From Tateyamaria sp. syn59 (GTDB lineage Bacteria; Pseudomonadota; Alphaproteobacteria; Rhodobacterales; Rhodobacteraceae): a stretch of 64,000 nucleotides of DNA. Every line of letters begins with the position of its first letter. Position 1 is the first letter of the stretch. Location: assembly GCF_007995245.1 (NCBI RefSeq), contig NZ_VCBA01000007.1, forward strand, positions 62,001 through 126,000, written 5' to 3'. This document shows, in pieces, positions 27,213-36,075 of this stretch. Position numbers and translations under genes: made by a program. The notes under the pieces were generated by a model. The model did not search any database and was not told the DNA's origin. It saw only the letters and a list, made by a program, of their open reading frames with translations.

Positions 27213-28208
27213 ATGATCAACGTCGCACTTCTGGGCTGCGGCCGCATCGGACAGGTCCATGCGCGCAGCCTGATGGGGCTGGAGGATGCACAGGTCGCTG
27301 CTGTGGCCGACGCCATGCCGGAGGCAGCGGAGGCATTGGCCGCCCGCACCGGGGCAAGGGTGATGGAGGTGGAGGACATCCTCGCCGCATCGGACATCGA
27401 CGCGGTGGTGATCGGGACGCCGACGACCACGCATTACGACCTAATCCATGGGGCCGCGCGGGCGGGCAAGGCGATTTTCTGTGAAAAGCCCATTGATCTG
27501 AACGCAGGCCGCATCCGTGATTGTCTGGCCGTTGTAGCGCAGCACGATGTGCCCTTCTTCATCGCTTTCAACCGTCGCTTCGATCCGAATTTCCGGGCCT
27601 TGAAGGGCCAGATCGACGCGGGCCGCATCGGCAAAGTCGAGATGGTGACGATCCTGTCCCGCGACCCGTCGCCGCCGCCTATCGGGTACATCAAGACGTC
27701 TGGCGGGCTGTTTCGCGACATGATGATCCACGATCTGGACATGGCGCGGTTTCTGCTGGGCGAGGATCCGGTGGAGGTCTTTGCCCACGGCTCTTGCCTT
27801 GTGGATCCCGAGATCGGGCAGGCGGGGGATGTGGACACGGCGATGGTGTCCTTGCGCACGGCGTCGGGCAAGCTGTGCCAGATTTCGAACTCGCGCCGCG
27901 CCACCTATGGCTATGATCAGCGGATCGAAGTGCATGGGGAACAGGGGATGTTGCGCGCAGACAATGTGCTGACCTCTACCGTCGAGGTTTCGGACGCCAG
28001 CGGCTTCACCCGCGCGCCGACCGAGCCGTTTTTCCTGGAGCGCTATGCTGCGGCCTACACCGCCGAAATGCAGCACTTTGTCGAGGTACTGACCGCAGGC
28101 ACGCCGCCGAACCCAAGCGGGATCGACGGCTACAAAGCCCAGGTGATGGCGGATGCGGCGCAAGCCTCGTTTGAGGCGGGCGCGCCGCGCGCGTTGGACT
28201 TTACCTAG
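27213..28208 (+). CDS. iolG: Inositol 2-dehydrogenase
   Basis: The 331-residue Gfo/Idh/MocA enzyme has GCGRIGQVHARSL at the N-terminus, FCEKPIDLN at about residue 92 and the active-site stretch GLFRDMMIHDLDMARFL with the conserved D-x3-H. It oxidises myo-inositol to 2-keto-myo-inositol with NAD. Its length and motif are those of true IolG, unlike the two longer relatives at 19234 and 21300. Its stop overlaps the convergent hemN stop by four bases. Confidence 0.9.
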   Translation: MINVALLGCGRIGQVHARSLMGLEDAQVAAVADAMPEAAEALAARTGARVMEVEDILAASDIDAVVIGTPTTTHYDLIHGAARAGKAIFCEKPIDLNAGRIRDCLAVVAQHDVPFFIAFNRRFDPNFRALKGQIDAGRIGKVEMVTILSRDPSPPPIGYIKTSGGLFRDMMIHDLDMARFLLGEDPVEVFAHGSCLVDPEIGQAGDVDTAMVSLRTASGKLCQISNSRRATYGYDQRIEVHGEQGMLRADNVLTSTVEVSDASGFTRAPTEPFFLERYAAAYTAEMQHFVEVLTAGTPPNPSGIDGYKAQVMADAAQASFEAGAPRALDFT

Positions 28209-29557
28209 ATCGCCGCACTGTAGGTGCGCTTGTCGGTTTGTTCGTTCTGATCGCTGGTCAGCGTACCTGCGATCATCCGCACCAAGGGGTGCGCCCAGCG
28301 GGCGATGGTGAGCGTGCGCCCGTCCCAGGTGACCGCGTCGCCGAACCGTTCGACGATGTGCAGGATGCTGGCGAGCATGCTCTCTTCACTCAGTTGCGCC
28401 TCGGACAGCGTGGCGCTGTGGTAGCACATGAGTTGCTCGACCAGATCAGCCCGCAGGTGGTCGAGATCTGTCAGCACGTATCCGCGCCACATGGCCGGTT
28501 GGCCTGCTTCGACCTGCGCGGCGTATTTGCCGGTGACGGGGATGTTCTGGGCAAAGCCCTGAGGATAGGTCGAGATGGCCGAGGCGCCGAGCCCGACGAG
28601 GTAGGGGGCCGTGTCGTCGGTGTAGCCCTGGAACGAACGGGTGAGGCGTTTGTCGAAGAACGCCTGCGCCAATGCGTCGTCGGGCCTAGCGAAGTGGTCG
28701 ATGCCGATCTGCACGTAGCCGCGGCCCAGAAGCGTGCGCCTGGCAAGGTCGAAGAGGGCGAGCCGTTTTTCGGGCGCGGGCAGCGCCTCGCTCGGGATCA
28801 GGGACTGGCGTTTCGACATCCATGGCACGTGTGCATAGCCGAAAAGCGCAATGCGCCCCGGCTCCATCTCGAGCGCCGCATCGAGCGTCGTCGCGAGCGT
28901 CTGCTCGGTCTGGTAGGGCAGGCCATAGAGCAGGTCGAAGTTCAGCGCGTCCACGTCCAGGGCGCGCAGCTGGTCCACGACACTGGCGGTGAGATCACGG
29001 GACTGTTCGCGCCCGATGGCTTTCTGCACCTGCGGGTCGAAATCCTGGATGCCAAGGCTGGCGCGCGACAGGCCGTGCTGTTTGAGCATAGCGAGCCGTT
29101 TGGGGCCGACATCGGTGGGGTCAACCTCGACCGAAAACTCTTCGAGTGCGCTGAGGTCCCAGATGTCGTGTAGGCGGGTCAGCAGGTGATCCAGCACGGG
29201 GGCGGGCAGGATCGTCGGCGTTCCTCCGCCCAAATGCAGGCGCTTGGTCTGCACCCCGTTGGAAAAGCCGTTGCGCATGGCCCGCGCTTCGGTCAGCACG
29301 CGTTCCACATAGGGTGCGAGTGGCGCTTCGTTGCGCGTTCCCTGGGTACGGCAGGCGCAGAACCAGCATAATCTGCGGCAAAAGGGAATGTGGACATAGA
29401 GCGAAATCTCTGCATCCTTTGGTGCCGTAGACTGCCACCTGTGCACGCTGCCCGCATCGACGGTTTCGCTGAACCAGTTGGCCGGTGGATAGCTCGTGAA
29501 GCGTGGCACACGTGCGTCGAAAAGCCCATGTTGGCGGAGTTTGGAAACGTGTTTCAT
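28205..29557 (-). CDS. hemN: Oxygen-independent coproporphyrinogen III oxidase
   Basis: The start at 29557 (MKHVSKLRQHGLF) gives 450 residues, the usual HemN length. The radical-SAM cluster motif is CRRLCWFC (C-x3-C-x2-C) after HIPF, followed by LHLGGGTPTIL. RFTSYPPA near the N-terminus marks HemN rather than HemW. It makes protoporphyrinogen for heme without oxygen. It is divergent from fnrL, with one FNR box in the 59-base gap, so it is likely FnrL-controlled. Confidence 0.93.
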   Translation of the reverse strand: MKHVSKLRQHGLFDARVPRFTSYPPANWFSETVDAGSVHRWQSTAPKDAEISLYVHIPFCRRLCWFCACRTQGTRNEAPLAPYVERVLTEARAMRNGFSNGVQTKRLHLGGGTPTILPAPVLDHLLTRLHDIWDLSALEEFSVEVDPTDVGPKRLAMLKQHGLSRASLGIQDFDPQVQKAIGREQSRDLTASVVDQLRALDVDALNFDLLYGLPYQTEQTLATTLDAALEMEPGRIALFGYAHVPWMSKRQSLIPSEALPAPEKRLALFDLARRTLLGRGYVQIGIDHFARPDDALAQAFFDKRLTRSFQGYTDDTAPYLVGLGASAISTYPQGFAQNIPVTGKYAAQVEAGQPAMWRGYVLTDLDHLRADLVEQLMCYHSATLSEAQLSEESMLASILHIVERFGDAVTWDGRTLTIARWAHPLVRMIAGTLTSDQNEQTDKRTYSAAI

Positions 29558-29591
29558 GCCACCAAGTTGAGTGAGGCGCAGGTTTCGCGCA

Positions 29592-29605
29592 TTGACACAG
29601 ATCAA
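29592..29605. promoter_or_regulatory. FNR box between hemN and fnrL
   Basis: TTGACACAGATCAA matches the FNR consensus TTGAT-N4-ATCAA at nine of ten defined positions. It is the only such site in the 59-base divergent gap, so it could serve both hemN and fnrL autoregulation. Confidence 0.75.
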
Positions 29606-29616
29606 CGGAGGGCGGG

Positions 29617-30357
29617 ATGAACAAGCCGCTGACAGCCATCGACAACTGCTCAAGCTGCCCGATCCGCCACCGTGCGGTCTGTGCGCGCTGCGATGATGAT
29701 GAGCTGGTCGAGCTGAACGCGATCAAGTTCTACAAGTCCTATTCCGCCGGTCAGACCATCGCGATGCGGGGCGATGCTCTGGATGTGGTTGCGTCCGTGG
29801 TCAGTGGCACCGCAACGCTGGAGCGCGCCATTGAAGATGGACGCACGCAGCTGGTGGGCTTGCTGCTGCCATCGGACTTTATTGGTCGTCCCGGCCGGAC
29901 GACCCTGCAATATGATGTGACGGCCGTAACCGACGTCACGTTGTGCTGCTTTTACCGCAAACCGTTTGAGGATCTGCTGGTGCGCATCCCGCATGTGCAG
30001 GAACGGATGTTGGAGATGGCCCTGGACGAGTTGGACGCCGCGCGCGACTGGATGTTGCTGCTGGGCCGCAAGACAGCGCGGGAAAAGATCGCGAGTTTCC
30101 TGATGCTGATTGCCAAGCGCACCGTGCATCCGGATGGTCATGTGCTGGGCAACATCTCACGGATCGAACTGCCGATCAGTCGCGAGGCGATGGCGAATTT
30201 CCTGGGCCTGACCATCGAGACGGTCAGCCGTCAGTTCACCGGTCTGCGTAAGGACGGTGTGATCGAGCTGGACGGCAATCGCAGTGTGATCGTGCCGGAC
30301 CTCGAAACGCTTCTGCTGGAAAGCGGTGACGATTCCGATGGCGGCCCGCTGATCTGA
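29617..30357 (+). CDS. fnrL: Anaerobic/micro-oxic regulator FnrL
   Basis: The 246-residue CRP/FNR-family protein has an N-terminal cysteine cluster (C11-x2-C14-x7-C22-x2-C25) and further cysteines at TLCCFYRK (about residue 110), enough to bind an oxygen-labile 4Fe-4S cluster. A cyclic-nucleotide-like beta roll is followed by a dimer helix and a C-terminal winged helix with recognition helix ETVSRQF. It is adjacent to hemN and ccoN, as in Rhodobacter, and FNR boxes precede its neighbours. Confidence 0.93.
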   Translation: MNKPLTAIDNCSSCPIRHRAVCARCDDDELVELNAIKFYKSYSAGQTIAMRGDALDVVASVVSGTATLERAIEDGRTQLVGLLLPSDFIGRPGRTTLQYDVTAVTDVTLCCFYRKPFEDLLVRIPHVQERMLEMALDELDAARDWMLLLGRKTAREKIASFLMLIAKRTVHPDGHVLGNISRIELPISREAMANFLGLTIETVSRQFTGLRKDGVIELDGNRSVIVPDLETLLLESGDDSDGGPLI

Positions 30358-30364
30358 TCACGGC

Positions 30365-30378
30365 TTGATCCACATCAA
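30365..30378. promoter_or_regulatory. FNR box upstream of the universal stress gene
   Basis: TTGATCCACATCAA is an exact match to TTGAT-N4-ATCAA. It lies 61 bases upstream of the usp ATG. Confidence 0.85.
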
Positions 30379-30438
30379 CGCATCTGCGCAGGACGCGTCG
30401 TATCCCTTCTGACCGAAAGGTCAAAGGAGGGCGTTTTC

Positions 30439-30846
30439 ATGTACAACAATATTCTGATCCCCGTCGCGTTCGGAGAGGATCGCGACCATGAACGGGCCGA
30501 GCTGGTGGCCAAGCATTTGGCATCCGACGGCGCGCTGATCACGCTTTTGCATGTGCTGGAACAGATCCCCGTTTATGCAGCCGAATTCGTGCCCTCTGAT
30601 CTGGTGATCGGCAATCGGGAGCGTCTGGCGACACGCCTGCAGGTCATGGCAGCCGAATTGCCCAATGGCCAAAGTGCAATGATCGAAGGCGCCACGGGCC
30701 GTAGTATCACCGACTATGCGCAACAGCACGGCATCGACCTGATCGTGATGCCGTCGCATCAACCGGCCTTGTCGGACATCCTGCTTGGGTCGACGGCGGC
30801 CTGGGTCACCCGGCACGCCCCCTGCGCGGTGCATGTCATCCGGTAA
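30439..30846 (+). CDS. Universal stress protein, UspA family
   Basis: The 135-residue single-domain protein begins MYNNILIPVAF and ends with the Usp region LGSTAAWVTRHAPCAVHVIR, containing part of the G-S/T nucleotide motif. An AAAGGAGGG ribosome-binding site precedes it, and an exact FNR box lies 61 bases upstream. Usp genes between fnrL and ccoN are common in this family, and it probably acts under low-oxygen conditions. Confidence 0.9.
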   Translation: MYNNILIPVAFGEDRDHERAELVAKHLASDGALITLLHVLEQIPVYAAEFVPSDLVIGNRERLATRLQVMAAELPNGQSAMIEGATGRSITDYAQQHGIDLIVMPSHQPALSDILLGSTAAWVTRHAPCAVHVIR

Positions 30847-30857
30847 ATTGTCGCATC

Positions 30858-30871
30858 TTGATCCAGATCAA
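30858..30871. promoter_or_regulatory. FNR box upstream of ccoN
   Basis: TTGATCCAGATCAA is an exact FNR consensus match. It lies 130 bases upstream of the ccoN ATG, so the transcript would have a long leader. Confidence 0.88.
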
Positions 30872-30921
30872 CGCGCGGCATCAGCCGCGTCCCTAATCCC
30901 GAAACATACGAACAGGTCTGT

Positions 30922-30937
30922 TGTCCCCGCGGGGACA
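30922..30937. repeat. Perfect 16-bp palindrome in the ccoN leader
   Basis: TGTCCCCGCGGGGACA is perfectly self-complementary and lies between the FNR box and the ccoN start. It could be a second regulator's site, or a GC-rich hairpin in the 5' leader. No known consensus is recognised. Confidence 0.6.
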
Positions 30938-31001
30938 GTGCGCAGACGCGCGCAGGTCCCCATAGCCACGGCGATCAGTGCGAAGATGCAAAGGAAAGAG
31001 A

Positions 31002-32627
31002 ATGTGGGACTACTTTAAACTCATTTTACTTGGCCTTGTCGCCCTGTGCGCTGCCATCGCAGCGGATTGGGGTCACGATTTGGCCTATAAGGTACACGCC
31101 GCGCTGATCTTTGTGATCGCGTTGGGCATGTTCATCTGGCAGGTCCGCCAGATCGACACCGAAAAGCCGCTGGTCGACACCAGCGGATACATGGACGGTG
31201 TGATCAGGGCAGGCGTGATCGCCACGGGATTTTGGGGCGTCGTTGGCTTTCTGGCGGGGGTGTTCATCGCCTTTCAGTTGGCCTTTCCGGGGCTGAACTT
31301 TGAATGGGGCCAACCCTATACCAACTTTGGACGCCTGCGCCCGCTGCACACCAGCGCGGTGATCTTCGCGTTCGGGGGCAACGCGCTGATCATGTCGTCG
31401 TTCTACATCGTGCAGCGCACCTGTGGCGCGCGGCTGTGGGGCGGCAACACGGCTTGGTTCGTGTTCTGGGGCTATCAGCTGTTCATCGTGATGGCGGCGA
31501 CCGGCTATTTGCTGGGTGCGACGCAGTCCAAGGAATATGCAGAACCTGAGTGGTACGTGGACATTTGGCTGACCATCGTCTGGGTCGCGTTCCTGGCCGT
31601 TTACATGGGCACGATCTTCCGCCGGCAGGAAAAGCACATCTATGTCGCGAACTGGTTCCTGCTCGCCTTCATCATCACCGTGGCGATGCTGCATATCGTC
31701 AACAACCTGAGCATTCCGGTGTCGATCTTCGGCTCGAAGTCGGTGCAGGTGTTCTCGGGCGTGCAGGATGCGATGACGCAGTGGTGGTATGGCCACAATG
31801 CTGTGGGCTTCTTCCTGACCGCGGGCTTCCTGGGAATGATGTACTACTTCGTGCCGAAGCAGGCGGGCCGTCCCGTATACTCCTACAAGCTGTCGATCAT
31901 CCACTTCTGGGCGCTGATCTTCCTGTATATCTGGGCGGGTCCGCACCACTTGCACTACACCGCGCTGCCGGACTGGGCCTCGACCCTTGGCATGGTGTTC
32001 TCGATCATCCTGTGGATGCCGTCCTGGGGTGGCATGATCAACGGTCTGATGACGCTGCAAGGCGCTTGGGACAAGCTGCGCACCGATCCGATCATTCGGA
32101 TGATGGTGATCAGCCTCGCCTTCTACGGCATGTCCACCTTTGAGGGGCCGATGATGTCCATCAAGGCCGTCAACAGCCTCAGCCACTACACCGACTGGAC
32201 TATTGGCCACGTGCACTCCGGCGCACTTGGTTGGAACGGCATGATCACCTTTGGCGCGCTGTACTTCCTGACGCCGCGCCTGTGGGGTCGTCAGCAGATG
32301 TACTCGATGAAGGCCATCGACTGGCACTTCTGGCTCGCGACCATCGGCATCGTGCTTTACGCGGCATCCATGTGGGTGACCGGCATCATGGAAGGCCTGA
32401 TGTGGCGTGAAGTCGATGCCCAAGGGTTCCTGGTGAACTCGTTCGCCGACACCGTGAGCGCGAAGTTCCCGATGTATGTGGTGCGTGGGCTGGGCGGTGT
32501 TCTGTACCTCGCCGGGGCCTGCATCATGGTCTGGAATATGTGGATGACCATCCGGGGCGGTTCGCCCGTCCGGGTGGCCCCACCAGCAGCGCCTGTTGCT
32601 GCGGCACAAACCGCACAAGCTGCGTAA
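31002..32627 (+). CDS. ccoN: cbb3-type cytochrome c oxidase subunit I
   Basis: ATG 31002 (MWDYFKLI) follows AAGGAAAGAG. The 541-residue catalytic heme-copper subunit has many transmembrane segments. Histidine-bearing regions include [11 protein letters not shown] (low-spin heme), [10 protein letters not shown] (copper site), [11 protein letters not shown], and [14 protein letters not shown] (heme ligands). It reduces oxygen with high affinity in the inner membrane. It is first in ccoNOQP; the upstream FNR box indicates FnrL activation. Confidence 0.97.
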   Translation: MWDYFKLILLGLVALCAAIAADWGHDLAYKVHAALIFVIALGMFIWQVRQIDTEKPLVDTSGYMDGVIRAGVIATGFWGVVGFLAGVFIAFQLAFPGLNFEWGQPYTNFGRLRPLHTSAVIFAFGGNALIMSSFYIVQRTCGARLWGGNTAWFVFWGYQLFIVMAATGYLLGATQSKEYAEPEWYVDIWLTIVWVAFLAVYMGTIFRRQEKHIYVANWFLLAFIITVAMLHIVNNLSIPVSIFGSKSVQVFSGVQDAMTQWWYGHNAVGFFLTAGFLGMMYYFVPKQAGRPVYSYKLSIIHFWALIFLYIWAGPHHLHYTALPDWASTLGMVFSIILWMPSWGGMINGLMTLQGAWDKLRTDPIIRMMVISLAFYGMSTFEGPMMSIKAVNSLSHYTDWTIGHVHSGALGWNGMITFGALYFLTPRLWGRQQMYSMKAIDWHFWLATIGIVLYAASMWVTGIMEGLMWREVDAQGFLVNSFADTVSAKFPMYVVRGLGGVLYLAGACIMVWNMWMTIRGGSPVRVAPPAAPVAAAQTAQAA

Positions 32628-32639
32628 GGAGAAAGAGCC

Positions 32640-33371
32640 ATGAAACAAGGATTTCTTCAACGCCACCAGATCCTGGAACGCAGCCCGACGCTTTTGTTCG
32701 TCTTCTCGCTGCTGACCGTGTCCGTCGGCGGGATCGTGGAGATCGCACCGCTCTTCTACATCGAGAACACGATTGAAGAGGTGGAAGGCGTGCGTCCCTA
32801 CAGCCCGCTCGAGTTGACGGGGCGCGACGTCTACATCCGCGAGGGGTGCTATGTCTGCCACAGCCAGATGATCCGCCCCCTGCGGGACGAGGTGGAGCGC
32901 TACGGCCACTACTCACTGGCGGCGGAGTCGAAATACGACCACCCGCACCAGTGGGGGTCGAAGCGCACGGGGCCTGACCTGGCCCGCGTCGGTGGCCGGT
33001 ACTCGGATGCCTGGCATGTCGATCACTTCATGGACCCGCAATCGGTGGTGCCTGAAAGTGTGATGCCGCAATACGCCTTCCTGGCCGATGCGGTCATCGA
33101 CGGTGACCGGATCGAGGATCTGCTGCGCACCCACCGGTTTGTGGGCGTGCCCTATACCGACGAGATGATCGCGCAGGCCTCTGCCGATTTCCGGGTGCAG
33201 GCCGATCCTGACGGGGATTGGGACGGGTTGGTCGAACGCTATCCCGGGGCCGTTGTGTCCAACTTTGATGGCCAGCCCGAGCTGACCGAGATGGATGCGC
33301 TGATCGCGTATCTGCAGATGCTGGGCACGTTGGTCGACTTCTCGACCTTCACCCCGGATCCGACCCGATAG
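32640..33371 (+). CDS. ccoO: cbb3-type oxidase monoheme cytochrome c subunit II
   Basis: The 243-residue protein has one N-terminal membrane anchor (about residues 18-40). A heme c motif CYVCH is at about 70-74, with periplasmic methionine-rich segments (SVMPQYAFL) for the axial ligand. It passes electrons from CcoP to CcoN. It follows ccoN by 12 bases with a GGAGAAAGAG site. Confidence 0.96.
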   Translation: MKQGFLQRHQILERSPTLLFVFSLLTVSVGGIVEIAPLFYIENTIEEVEGVRPYSPLELTGRDVYIREGCYVCHSQMIRPLRDEVERYGHYSLAAESKYDHPHQWGSKRTGPDLARVGGRYSDAWHVDHFMDPQSVVPESVMPQYAFLADAVIDGDRIEDLLRTHRFVGVPYTDEMIAQASADFRVQADPDGDWDGLVERYPGAVVSNFDGQPELTEMDALIAYLQMLGTLVDFSTFTPDPTR

Positions 33372-33380
33372 GAGGCTGAC

Positions 33381-33584
33381 ATGGAAACGACCTATGCCAT
33401 TCTGCGTGAGTTTGCAGGCAGCTGGGCGCTGATTGCGATGATGCTGTTCTACATTTCGGCTTGCCTTTATGCGGTGCGCCCCTCGGCGCGCAAGGCGAAC
33501 GAGGACGCGGCCCACATTCCCTTCAGAAACGACATTGATGCGCCGGTGATGGCGCAAGAACCGGAGGCCAAACAAGATGGCTGA
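33381..33584 (+). CDS. ccoQ: cbb3-type oxidase subunit IV
   Basis: The 67-residue single-span protein has a hydrophobic stretch WALIAMMLFYISACLYAV followed by a charged cytoplasmic tail, as in CcoQ. It stabilises the interaction of CcoP with the NO core. Its 3' end overlaps ccoP by eight bases. Confidence 0.9.
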   Translation: METTYAILREFAGSWALIAMMLFYISACLYAVRPSARKANEDAAHIPFRNDIDAPVMAQEPEAKQDG

Positions 33585-34449
33585 CAAGAAAGACATTGAT
33601 GAGGTCACCGGCACCGACACCACCGGGCACGAGTGGGACGGCATCAAGGAGCTGAACAATCCGCTGCCGCGCTGGTGGTTGTGGACCTTCTACGGCACCG
33701 TGGCCTGGGGTCTTGCCTACACCATCGCCTATCCGGCCTGGCCGCTGATCAACTCGGCCACGCAAGGGGTGCTGGGCTATTCGACACGCGCCGAGGTGGC
33801 GCAGGAGATTGCGGCGGTGAATGCGCGCAATGCCGAGGTGTCAGAGCGTCTGGCGTCCGCTGATCTGTCGACGCTCGCGCCCGATGATCCGGCCCACCGG
33901 TTCGGTGTTGCCGGGGGTGCCTCGGTCTTCCTGGCGCATTGTTCGCAATGCCACGGACAGGGGGCTGCGGGTGTGCAGGCGGCGGGCTATCCCAACCTGC
34001 TGGATGACGCATGGCTGTGGGGCGGTACGCTCGAGGATATCGAGTTCACGGTCCGCCACGGCATTCGCAACGACACCGACCCCGATGCCCGCTGGTCCGA
34101 GATGCCTGCCTTTGGCGACATCCTGTCGGACGAGGAGATCGAACAGACGGTCGAATACGTGCTGGCCATCTCGGGTCAGGAGCATGATGCGGCCATGGCC
34201 GAGCAAGGTATGGTGTGGTTCCAGGAACAGTGTACAGCCTGCCATGGCGACAGCGGCGAGGGCATCCGCGAATTGGGCGCGCCCACGCTGAACGACGCCA
34301 TCTGGCTTTACGGCGGCGACCGCGACACCTTGAACGAGACGATCACCTATTCCCGGTTTGGCGTCATGCCTGCCTGGGGCCAGCGTCTGGACGAGTACGA
34401 GATCAAGGCGGTCACGCTCTACCTGCACCAGTTGGGAGGTGGCGAGTAA
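33577..34449 (+). CDS. ccoP: cbb3-type oxidase diheme cytochrome c subunit III
   Basis: The 290-residue protein has an N-terminal membrane span (WWLWTFYGTVAWGLAYTIAY) and two periplasmic cytochrome c domains with CSQCH (about 122-126) and CTACH (about 219-223). It accepts electrons from soluble or membrane cytochrome c. It is the last structural oxidase gene, and a terminator hairpin follows. Confidence 0.96.
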   Translation: MADKKDIDEVTGTDTTGHEWDGIKELNNPLPRWWLWTFYGTVAWGLAYTIAYPAWPLINSATQGVLGYSTRAEVAQEIAAVNARNAEVSERLASADLSTLAPDDPAHRFGVAGGASVFLAHCSQCHGQGAAGVQAAGYPNLLDDAWLWGGTLEDIEFTVRHGIRNDTDPDARWSEMPAFGDILSDEEIEQTVEYVLAISGQEHDAAMAEQGMVWFQEQCTACHGDSGEGIRELGAPTLNDAIWLYGGDRDTLNETITYSRFGVMPAWGQRLDEYEIKAVTLYLHQLGGGE

Positions 34450-34516
34450 CGCTCGCCCTCTCATACCAAGCCGCGCGTCGGGTGCCTGGGTGCCCCGAAG
34501 GAGGCATGCGCGGCGG

Positions 34517-34562
34517 TCCCGGTCTCTGTCCTGTTCGTACCATGCAGGGACCGGGATTTTCT
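34517..34562 (+). terminator. Intrinsic terminator after ccoNOQP
   Basis: TCCCGGTCTCTG pairs with CAGGGACCGGGA, with one G-T pair and a 16-base loop, followed by TTTTCT. It separates the oxidase structural operon from the assembly operon. Confidence 0.8.
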
Positions 34563-34571
34563 ATTTGATGC

Positions 34572-34585
34572 TTGATTCAGATCAA
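34572..34585. promoter_or_regulatory. FNR box upstream of ccoG
   Basis: TTGATTCAGATCAA is an exact FNR consensus match. It lies 54 bases upstream of the ccoG ATG and directly after the ccoP terminator, giving the assembly genes their own oxygen-responsive promoter. Confidence 0.88.
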
Positions 34586-34638
34586 GGCTGTGGACCCTGC
34601 AAATTTGCACGGTACGCTCACGAACAGGACAACCGAAT

Positions 34639-36072
34639 ATGACACAGACTCCGGCCTCTCCGCCGCCGCTTTATGCGCCGCGCGAACCGATCTTCCCAAG
34701 GCGGGTCAAGGGCACGTACCGCACCCTGAAATGGTGGATCATGGGCGTGACCCTGGCCATCTATTACCTGACCCCGTGGATCCGCTGGGATCGCGGCCCG
34801 AACCTGCCGGATCAGGCGGTTCTGGTCGATCTGGCGGGCCGCCGCTTTTACTTCCTGTGGATCGAGATCTGGCCGCACGAGTTTTACTTCGTGGCCGGGC
34901 TCTTGATCATGGCGGGCCTTGGCCTGTTTCTTTTCACCTCCGCCCTGGGCCGCGTCTGGTGCGGTTACACCTGCCCGCAGACCGTGTGGACCGACCTATT
35001 CATCCTCGTCGAACGCTGGATCGAGGGCGACCGCAACGCGCGGGTCCGCCTTTGGAATGCAGAGTGGTCGTTCAAGAAGTTTCGCCTGCGGATGACCAAG
35101 TGGGTCGTTTGGTTCTTTATCGCGCTCGCCACGGGCGGGGCCTGGGTATTCTATTTCGCTGATGCGCCGACGCTGGCGCGCGATCTCGTGACCTTTGACG
35201 CGCCGCTGGTGGCCTATTCCACCATGTTGATCCTAACGGCGACGACCATGGTCTTTGGCGGGTTCATGCGCGAGCAGGTCTGCAACTACATGTGCCCCTG
35301 GCCGCGTATCCAGGCCGCTATGATGGATGAAAGCACGCTGACCGTCGCCTATCGCCACTGGCGGGGCGAGCCGCGCGGCAAGCATATGAAGGCCGAGGAC
35401 GCGGATCAGCGCGGCGACTGCATCGACTGCATGGCCTGCGTGAACGTGTGTCCGGCGGGCATCGACATCCGCGATGGGCAGCAGATGGAGTGCATCACCT
35501 GCGCGCTGTGCATCGACGCCTGTGATGAGGTGATGGAGCGGATCGGCAAGCCGCGCGGCCTGATCGACTATCTGGCCCTGTCGGATGAAGAGGCCGAGAC
35601 CAAGGGCGCCAAGCCGCGCCCGATCTGGCAGCATGTGCTGAGGCCGCGCACGATCCTCTATACCGCGATGTGGTCGCTGATTGGTGTTGCGCTGGTCTAT
35701 GCTCTCTTTGTCCGGTCAGACATCGACCTGACCGTCGAGCCGGTTCGCAATCCGCAATTCGTGACCCTGTCGGATGGGTCGGTGCGCAATGCCTACACCC
35801 TGCGCATCCGCAACCTGACCGCAGAGCCGCGCGAGTTCCGGGTCATGCTGACCTCGGAGGAGATCTTGCGGATTGATGTCGAAAGCGATGGCTCGGTGGC
35901 CAACCACGTCACCGTGCCCGCAAACGAGACCATGCAGGCGCGCGTCTATGTGCTGGCGCGGCCACAGGATCCGGCGGCGGATGCAGAAACAACCGACCTG
36001 CGCCTGTGGGTCGAAGACGTCGAAACCGATGACCGGGCCGGCGTCGCTACAATCTTCAACGGAAAGGGCTGA
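34639..36072 (+). CDS. ccoG: Cytochrome oxidase assembly ferredoxin-like protein
   Basis: The 477-residue membrane protein has several transmembrane segments and two 4Fe-4S motifs: CIDCMACVNVCP, then CITCALCIDAC at about residues 258-300. A C-terminal immunoglobulin-like periplasmic domain follows. CcoG (FixG/RdxA) is a copper reductase in cbb3 assembly. It starts the ccoGHIS operon, downstream of an FNR box. Confidence 0.95.
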   Translation: MTQTPASPPPLYAPREPIFPRRVKGTYRTLKWWIMGVTLAIYYLTPWIRWDRGPNLPDQAVLVDLAGRRFYFLWIEIWPHEFYFVAGLLIMAGLGLFLFTSALGRVWCGYTCPQTVWTDLFILVERWIEGDRNARVRLWNAEWSFKKFRLRMTKWVVWFFIALATGGAWVFYFADAPTLARDLVTFDAPLVAYSTMLILTATTMVFGGFMREQVCNYMCPWPRIQAAMMDESTLTVAYRHWRGEPRGKHMKAEDADQRGDCIDCMACVNVCPAGIDIRDGQQMECITCALCIDACDEVMERIGKPRGLIDYLALSDEEAETKGAKPRPIWQHVLRPRTILYTAMWSLIGVALVYALFVRSDIDLTVEPVRNPQFVTLSDGSVRNAYTLRIRNLTAEPREFRVMLTSEEILRIDVESDGSVANHVTVPANETMQARVYVLARPQDPAADAETTDLRLWVEDVETDDRAGVATIFNGKG

Positions 36073-36075
36073 GAC

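Noticed and set aside
26372-27430. Minus-strand open frame opposite the aldolase and iolG start
   Set aside because: It spans two real genes in antisense and has no recognisable motif.
31026-32909. Minus-strand open frame of 627 codons opposite ccoN/ccoO
   Set aside because: It is antisense to clear oxidase genes with heme ligands and has a charged composition with no domain.
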